A stretch of DNA of 64,000 bases from Hibiscus mutabilis. Lineage: Eukaryota; Streptophyta; Magnoliopsida; Malvales; Malvaceae. The translations under genes were made by a program, and so were the position numbers. The DNA lies in contig CM033712.1 in assembly GCA_019671005.1 (NCBI GenBank), forward strand, positions 73,730,479 through 73,794,478, written 5' to 3'. Below are positions 56,866 to 64,000 of the stretch, piece by piece (the stretch's first letter is position 1; every line of letters begins with the position of its first letter). The notes beneath the pieces were generated by a model that saw only the letters and a list, made by a program, of their open reading frames with translations, was not told where the DNA came from and did not search any database.

Positions 56866-56878
56866 CTCTGATACCAAC
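56866..56878 (-). other. R primer binding site (initiator tRNA-Met)
   Basis: GTTGGTATCAGAG on the minus strand directly after the 5' LTR end. Confidence 0.9.
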
Positions 56879-57473
56879 TGTCATGACTTAAACTTTCTCA
56901 AGCTATCCGTGCGGCGTTAGCACTCCCGAGCTATGCTAACAAGCCTTAATTCACACAAACGCTATGTCTAGTGAAAGAAAGAACTAGAGAAGGCAAGAAG
57001 GATTTTGAAAGGGAAAAGAAAGGAACTTGTATTAAGCTTTAAGAGAGAGCTTTACAAGACTTAGGAATGCTTGGATTCTTGAGTGTCTTGGGATGTGTCT
57101 ACAAATGAAGAGGTGGTCCAATTTATAGGCCTCCACCTTCTTAAGGGATGGTTCTAGATTATCTTAGACATGCACAAGTGTAGAGGATTCTAGATAACTC
57201 TACAAGCACCTATATGTTTCCCTAAGTGTCTAAATGATTCGAGAGAGTTCCAGAGACTTCTAGACTTGTCCTGATCTTTCCAAGGTCTTCCAGGGTCTTC
57301 TAAGGCCTTCCTGATGTGTCTAGACTTGGGTAGAACCTCCTAGAACGTTGTGGCATTTTTTAAGATGAATGTAGGCCACTCTAGGCCATTCTAGAATATT
57401 TCTTGGTGCATTCTTGCCTTAAAAATGCCCAAGGAGTTGAATTTGCCTTTGTGAGTGTTGGCGGGTTGTGACA
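56879..57473 (-). repeat. R 5' LTR
   Basis: 595 bp, with TGTCATGAC at one end and GTTGTGACA at the other. Confidence 0.88.
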
Positions 57474-59750
57474 GTAAGTACACTAGGCTTAGCGAGGAGT
57501 GCTACAAAACAAAACACCATCAATGCACTTTTAAAACCAATTTCCAAAACCACATTGAAATCTCCATTTCAATCATCGTATAAAACATCATACATTGAAA
57601 ACCATGCACTTAACACTTTCAAAAACCAACATATTAAACCATATGCAACATGTATCATGGATCAACAGCATGTCCCAATGCTAACCCTCAATTTAAGCCT
57701 TCCCATGCATAACTACCATATGCAAAGCTTAAAGAGTAAAAATGTATAAACCAACATTATACATTAACATCCATCAACATGATACACTAACAATTATATT
57801 GGCTTTTAAGTGATAATAAACCAAGTTCCACTTTCCAAATATTACATCGGATAAACAGATTCAACAAGTGTCCTCTCAACACTTCATGCAATCTCAACTG
57901 GAATTATGATACAATCACAATCGTGGTACACTCACAACCTAAGGACACCAACCCCAATCATCGGTTAGTTGCATAATCTACTAACGGGAGTTTTCGGTAC
58001 CATATAACCCCTTAACCATTAGGATACTTGGATGGAGAATTCAGTACACCGTATAAACCTCTCGACATCCAAGGTGACTTTTTATAGTGCACTATCAATC
58101 CTATGGCTGGCCAACTATATCCAACAACATTTTAAACCACATCACTTGCCAATACAATTCATTATTAACCATGTACCTTATTGTTTTTATATGCATCAAT
58201 TCAAACCATTTCCAAAGCAACGAACCATGCTTTAAGACAAGTACCCCGCATACTTACATGGATGATTTACCAAATGCATCCATCATCATTATATGATCAA
58301 AAACAGTATTAAACATACTTTAAAACATGCTTCAACAGTAGGTACCATGTCATTCAAAACAAATGCATAAAACTATTTCGTAAAAGCATGCCCGAGAGAA
58401 AAACCACTTTATACTTACTTTCGAGTTTAAACCAACATTTCAAACTAAGTTTAAACTCCCATAAACCACCTTTAAACCATTTCAAAGCTGAAATCCACGT
58501 TCTCACTCACCGACTTCGCGAAACCTCAATCGTTGATGCAATGACAAGCATCCGAAGCCTCCAAAGCTTCACCAATAGCTATAGGATCCACCTCCCCTGT
58601 TTTGTAACATAACAAAAAAGGATTAATGTATCATAATGCATTCACAATCCCAACAAAACAATTCCTCAACATTACTTTGCTAAAAGCTATCAGTCGTCAT
58701 TCGAAAACACCTTCCAACTAACCTAAACACAACCCAGCCACAATCTAACATTTCAATCCATCAATTGACATTCAAAAACAATATAATATCATCCTCATAT
58801 CACCAGCATGCATTAAACCACCACAACTCCTCAAAAACACATAACTAGCAACCTAGGAAATTTATTGATTCACATAGCTTCAGGATTAATGTTAAAATCA
58901 ATCAATTAAAATTATTAAACATCAAAGTCTTGATCAAAACCAATCAAGAACTCAGCAAAATAGATCCAATTCGAAAATCACATTAACTCATCAATTAAAC
59001 CTTGATTTAACCAATTTTCCATAATTAAATCATTGAAACTCATTAGAAATCATATATAAAGGACCAATAACTTAGGAATTTCAGTAAAGAACCATACATT
59101 AGAGAATAAGGACGAAGCTCACCTCTAATGTTGACCTTACTCCTTAATTGAATTGATTAACATGAGAAAACGGGATTAAAATAATAAGGTTTTGATAGAA
59201 AATAATTAAGAACTCATTTTCCATTAAAATATTGAAGAAATCAAGAAGTTACCTAAAGATTTTTAAGAAAAAAAAAGAGTATTTGACTGGAGAGAATTTG
59301 AGAGAAAATCTTTTGAAGAAAAGGTAGTTACGTAAAATTTATTTAAGCAATTAATTATAAGATTAATTCTCCCAACCTATTTATATTTTCCAAAACCCTT
59401 TTAAAATAGCCAATTAAGGAGAAAAGTCTGATATTAGACTTTGGGCAAATAGCTTCTTAAAGATTCAAAGTTCTGGTCCTTTTACAAAACAATCACTAAA
59501 AATAGTTTTCTATTTCTTACATTTTGGTCACTAAACCAAAATTTCCTATTTCCAAAACTCATTTTTCAAAATTGAATTTACCAAAATTATCCATATATTA
59601 AATAGGGATTTTAAGATATTTTCACATTTTTATCTCATAAAATATATTTATTTTATTTTTTATCTCGAATCCAACACAAATCCCTAACTCCGGCCCTATG
59701 GACCGTCTAAACTGCCTAAAGACCTCTAGGCCCAAAATCGGGGCGTTACA
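57474..59750 (-). repeat. G3 3' LTR, proximal part
   Basis: On the minus strand starts TGTAACGCCCCGATTTTGGG at 59750 and matches the G1 LTR (20927-22935 and 33265-33525) along its length. It is interrupted by R at 57474. It lacks the C2 insertion: TTACTCTTTAAG near 57730-57741 is the unoccupied site. Confidence 0.88.
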
Positions 59751-60960
59751 GGAAATTTTGTCCTCAAAATTTTACCTGAAGGAAACAAATACAGAAATTG
59801 TTTCAACATGTCCGCTTTACGCTCCCATGTGGCCTCCTCAACTCCCCGATGTCGCCACAACACCTTCACAAGTTCAATCGTCTTGCCACGAAGAACTTTA
59901 CTACTGGAATCAAGGATCTCTACCGGTTCCTCATCATAAGACAAATTCGGTTGCAACTCAATATGCTCCACTGACATAACGTGCGATGGATCCGACCGAT
60001 ACCTCTGCAACATCGATACATGAAACACATCATGAATCTTATCCAACTCAAGAGGTGACCTCAAATGATAAGCAACATGACCAACTCACTTCACAACCTC
60101 ATACTGCCCAGTAAACCTTGGACTATGCTTACCCTTACATCCAAACTGCATCACCTTCTTCCAAGGCAACACTTTTAAGAACACACAATCACCAACCACA
60201 TATTCAATATCCCTACGCTTCAAATTCGCGTAGGATTTCTGTTGATCCAAAGCCACTTTCAAAAGATCATAAATGATTTTCACTTTCTCATTTGTATCCT
60301 TTAACACATCAGACAAGGAAACATACTTTTCTCAACCCAACACAAAGGCGTACGACACTTCTTACCATACAAAGCCTCATACGGTGCCATTTGTATACTA
60401 GCTTGATAACTATTATTATAAGCAAACTCCACCAAAGGCAACTGCCTTTCCCACGTTCCTTGGAACTCAATGATACAACACCTCAACATATCCTCTAAGA
60501 CATGGATCACACGTTCAGACTGACCATCAGTCTGAGGATGATACAAAGTACTAAAACTCAACTGTGTACCCAAAGCTCGATGCAAACACTCCCAAAACCT
60601 CGTTGTAAACCATGGATCTCTATCTGAAACTATGGACTTAGGCACACCGTGAAAACATACAATCTCGGCAATATACAAATCTGCCAACTTATCCAAAGTA
60701 TACGTAGTAAGCACAAGCACAAAATGCGCACACTTCGTAAACCGATCGACAATCACCCAAATGGAATCCTTTTTAGTGGGTGTAAATGGCATCCTAGACA
60801 CAAAATCCATGGTGATTCTTTCCCACTTTTATTCCAGTATCTTCAACAATTGCAACAACCTGGAAGGAAACCGATGCTCAGTCTTAACACACTGACACAC
60901 CATACATCTAGCAACAAAATCAGCCACATCTTTCTTTAAACCAACCCAATAGTACTCTCC
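59726..60960 (-). pseudogene. G3 integrase and C-terminal chromodomain-like region
   Basis: From 60960 down: FVARCMVCQCV-type zinc remnant, ITMDFVSRMPFTP with the first Asp (60810), KSIVSDRDPWFTTRF with the second, YHPQTDGQSERVIHV with the glutamate, and AYNNSYQASIQMAPYEALYG. After frame changes come VFLKVLPWKKVMQFGCKGK, DVFHVSMLQRYRSD and LVKVLWRHRGVEEATWE (59830), the C-terminal motif of Del/Tekay-type elements. The DDE triad is intact, but two frame breaks lie at about 60300 and 60075. Confidence 0.87.
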
Positions 60961-61034
60961 CTTCAAGCCTTGATACATCTTAGTACTACTGGATGCATAG
61001 AAAAAGGACTAGCATGAGCCTCGGTCAAAATGAT

Positions 61035-62597
61035 TCACCTCAACTCATCATCACTAGGCACCACTATCTGATCTTTAAAACATAACACTCTATCATCATT
61101 AAAATAAAAATCTGTCGGATTCTCATCAATGATATCCTTAACATATGGTGCAAACGCATTATCATAAGGTTGCTTTTCTTTAATCAACTGTGACAAAGAT
61201 GGCTTTACTAGAAACTCGGCCAATAAACCTCTATCATGCGTCACACTCAACTGAGCAAACATCGCCCTCAACTCTACCGCAACTTTCCTACTCAAAGCAT
61301 CAGCTACAACATTAGCCTTTCCTAGATGATACTCAATCGTCAAATCATAATCCTTAAGAAACTTAAACCATCTATGTTGCCTAAGATTCAAATCCTTTTT
61401 AGTCATCAAATACTTCAAACTCTTGTGATCCGTATACACAACATATTTCTCACCATAGAGATAATGCCTCCAAATTTTCAATGCAAACACAACTTCGGCG
61501 AGCTCAAGATCTTAGGTAGGGTAATTGCGCTTGTGCACCTTCAATTGTCTAGATGCATAAACCACAACTTTTCCCTCTTGCATTAGCACACAAACGAATC
61601 CAACATACGATGCGTCACTATAAATAAACTCTTTACCTGATTCAGGTTGAGTCAAGATAGGAGCTTGCGCCAAAGCTTCTTTCAACTTTTCAAAAGCTCG
61701 TTGTCTATCCTTTGTCCACTCAAAATGAACATTCTTTTGAAACAACTTGGTCATAGGAGCAGCAATCTTCGAAAAACCATCCACAAACCTACGATAATAA
61801 CCCACCAAACTAAGGAAACTACGAACCTCCTACACCGACTTAGGTGACTTCCAACCTATCACTACCTCAATCTTATGAGGATCAACCTGAATTCCTTCAG
61901 CCAACACAACATGCCCAAGTAAAACAACCTCCCTAAGCCAAAACTCACACTTGCCCAACTTGTCATACAACTGATTATCCAACAAATCTTGAAGCATAAT
62001 TCACAAGTGTTTATCATGATCCTCCTCGGTACGAGAGTACACAAGAATATCATCGATAAACACAACCACAAATCAATCTAAAAACTCATGAAACACCTGA
62101 TTCGTCATATCCATGAACATAGCAGGGGAATTAGTCAAACCAAACGGCATCACCAAGAACTCGTAATGCCCGTACCTCATACAAAAAGTTGTCTTAGGTT
62201 CATCCACATCGTTTACCTTCAACTGATAGTACCCGGACCCAAAATCAATCTTGGAAAACACTGATGCACCTCTAAACTGATCAAACAAATCATCAATACT
62301 TGGCAAAAGATACTTATTCTTAATCGTCAACTTGTTCAGTTATCGATAATCAATGCACATCTGCATCGTGCCATCCTTCTTTTTCACAAAAAACATCAGT
62401 GCACCCCACGGTGAAACACTAGGCTGAATGAACCCTCGATCAAGCAACTCTTGAAGTTGCAACTTTAACTCCTTCAACTCTTTCAGAGCCATACGATAGG
62501 AAGCAATAGACTTTGGAGCTATATTCGCATACAACTCAATGCCAAACTTAACCTCTCTATTCGGCGGCAAACTAGGCAACTCTTCCAAAAAAAACAC
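61035..62597 (-). pseudogene. G3 reverse transcriptase and RNase H
   Basis: Minus-strand blocks: ELPSLPPNREVKFGIELY (62590 down), QMCIDYR, TIKNKYLLPSIDDLFDQ, FSKIDFGSGYYQLKV, YEFLVMPFGLTNSPAMF. A TGA then precedes VVVFIDDILVYS (about 62030-62070), so the catalytic FIDD is present but behind a stop. RT connection FVDGFSKIAAPMTKL and RNase H (YSDASYVGFVCVLM, then VVYTDHKSLKYLMT, KANVVADALSRK) continue to 61035. Broken by four stops or shifts. Confidence 0.88.
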
Positions 62598-62677
62598 AAA
62601 AACTCACTCATAGTGTGAATATCCTGAACACGTACTTCTTTCAATCCCGGATTCATAACATAGGCCAAGAATGCCTC

Positions 62678-63830
62678 TCAACCCGGATCCATCAAACAAC
62701 TCGCTTCCAGGACCGAAACAACATTAGACAAGAACTTAGCATTCTCACCCATAATTACTACCTCGTAATCATCAACAAGTTTCAAGGTAACTCGTTTGGT
62801 TTCAAAATCAACCACAACCCTATGCTCGGTTAACCAATCCATGCCTAGTATTACATTAAAGCCATGAAATGGCAACTCCATCAAATCAATTATAAACTCA
62901 TGACCTTGAGCAATCAAAGGACATCTTTTGAACAACCTTATTGTGACAATCGTTTCATCGAAAGAACTAGTTACTTGCATTCCACCTTTTAACACCACAA
63001 TAGGTACATTAAGCAAATGTGCATGCTCACACAAGATATATGAATGTGTAGAACCAGAATCAACCAAAGAAAACAATGACAAAAATTACAAAGTAAATGT
63101 ACCTGCAATCACATCTGTGTCGTTGCGTCCCTCGCGATGTGCGTACACCCTCGCATGACCACCACCCTCAGGTTGAATAGCAACGATATGAGCTACGGTC
63201 CTTGGACCCTCGTCTCTATGCTGAAATTGTCCTCGGCCACAACCACGGACTTATTGTGGTGCAACTAAAGGTGCCCTAGCATGTCCAACACCAACCAACA
63301 ACGGACAATCGTGTCTCAAATGATCGATCGATCCACAACTCCAACAAGAGTTAGAAACAACAGAAGTAGGAGCTTGTCCCTCATGAGCTAAACGTGGACA
63401 GTCCCATCTCATGTGCTCACGAGATCCACATACCCAACAGGTATTAAAAGCTGATCTAGCCTGAGTATCTTGACCATACGGCCTATGCCTCGCACTACCT
63501 CTACCTCACCTCGCATCAGAGCGATACCTCTTATCCCGATGCTTCATATACTGGCTACCACGAAAACTAGAGTCTGCAACTCTTTTGCCTGAGCCAGAAC
63601 CACTCATACGAGATGATAAACCCAAGTTCTGCTCAATATCCTTCGCTCGTGTAACTAACAAGTCAAAATCGGTGTAGTCAGAAGCCAACATATAAGTCTT
63701 CACATCTTGTACCAATCTGTAACAGAATCGGTCACAACGACGCCTCTTATCCAATACTGGCTCAGAAGCATACTGGCTCAGCCGATTAAACTGAACCTCT
63801 TACTCAGCCTATAGCAACATTTTTCATTTC
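62678..63830 (-). pseudogene. G3 gag (partial) and protease
   Basis: Gag enters near 63830 (VQFNRLSQYASEPV) and reads FCYRLVQDVKTYMLASDYTD. It contains two CCHC knuckles, CWVCGSREHMRWDC (63430-63389) and CWSCGSIDHLRHDC (63350-63309). Protease follows with SLVDSGSTHSYILCEHA (63080 down) and GFNVILGMDWLTEH. A stop replaces a tyrosine near 63800. The start of gag and the 5' LTR are missing at or beyond 63830. Confidence 0.85.
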
Positions 63831-64000
63831 TCAAAACAACATAGTGTTTCACAAGTTCAGCGCTACGGGTTATCCCCAAAATCATTCTTTGAAAATTGGA
63901 TTAAAAAGGGATTACTTTTGAAAATCTTCATTCTTTTGTAAATGATAAAAACTTGGAGTCGCCACCGGTCACTTGGGTAAGGTAGGCCGGACACCATGAG
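63831..64000 (-). repeat. Fragment of another gypsy-type LTR or leader
   Basis: The minus strand reads GACCGGTGGCGACTCCAAG near 63945-63970, the GGTGGCGACTCC phrase also found near the ends of the G2 LTRs (32870, 49595). So a different element probably interrupts G3 gag here. It is too short to assign. Confidence 0.45.

Larger units (their letters stand above)
51946..57473 (-). mobile_element. Reina-like Ty3/gypsy chromovirus R
   Basis: Minus-strand element with a 5' LTR (56879-57473), tRNA-Met primer site, gag, protease, RT, RNase H, integrase, chromodomain-like tail, polypurine tract and a truncated 3' LTR (51946-52171). It lies inside the G3 3' LTR; 57474 onward resumes G3 LTR sequence. 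The coding region has stops, frameshifts and substitutions in three catalytic sites, so it is dead. Confidence 0.85.

Overview
The window is nuclear DNA of a flowering plant, probably a eudicot; the species cannot be told from the sequence. The reasons are AT-rich intergenic DNA, GT-AG introns, P-class pentatricopeptide repeats, a seed-maturation LEA gene, a CHX-type cation/proton antiporter relic, and many nested plant LTR retrotransposons primed by initiator tRNA-Met. Almost everything except two host genes is decayed, and most coding stretches are pseudogenes.

Left part (1-20.9 kb), host segment. A minus-strand Ty1/copia element (C1, 1-7096, its 3' LTR cut by the window edge) lies just upstream of the last two exons of a plus-strand DUF1517-type gene (7130-7437), probably inside its intron. 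C1 itself carries a 979-bp solo LTR in its reverse transcriptase. Next come a cluster of MITE-like hairpins, a complete three-exon seed maturation (SMP/LEA) gene on the minus strand (9724-11285) with seed-type promoter motifs, a broken DC1-domain gene (13132-13585), a broken RFL-type PPR gene with an internal tandem duplication (14500-16596), and a broken CHX antiporter gene (18022-20926) whose third exon is cut by an LTR.

Middle part (20.9-51.0 kb), nested retrotransposons. A 3-kb Ty3/gypsy LTR (G1, plus strand) starts at 20927 and ends at about 50967. It is split by a Ty1/copia element (C2, 5' LTR 22936-24686). The 3' LTR of C2 is in turn split by a Tat/Ogre-like gypsy element (G2). G2 has an extra ORF1 of the DUF7745 type, gag, protease, an archaeal-type RNase H, integrase, a purine tract, a 34-bp tandem repeat and 2.2-2.4 kb LTRs. 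Its RT core has been replaced by a 2.7-kb insertion. Between its integrase and the tandem repeats G2 carries, in sense, an open reading frame that looks like a piece of a host ARGONAUTE4-clade gene. The C2-LTR/G1-LTR flank occurs twice (32929-33778 and 49652-50490), which records a duplication or template switch after nesting.

Right part (51.0-64.0 kb), minus strand. A chromovirus-like gypsy element (G3) has its 3' LTR split into 51031-51945 and 57474-59750 by a Reina-like chromovirus (R, 51946-57473). G3 gag-pol runs from 63.8 kb down to 59.7 kb. The G1 and G3 LTRs are of related families and face each other tail to tail around 51.0 kb, forming a large imperfect inverted repeat.

All assignments come from reading the sequence and from remembered family features; no database search was run.
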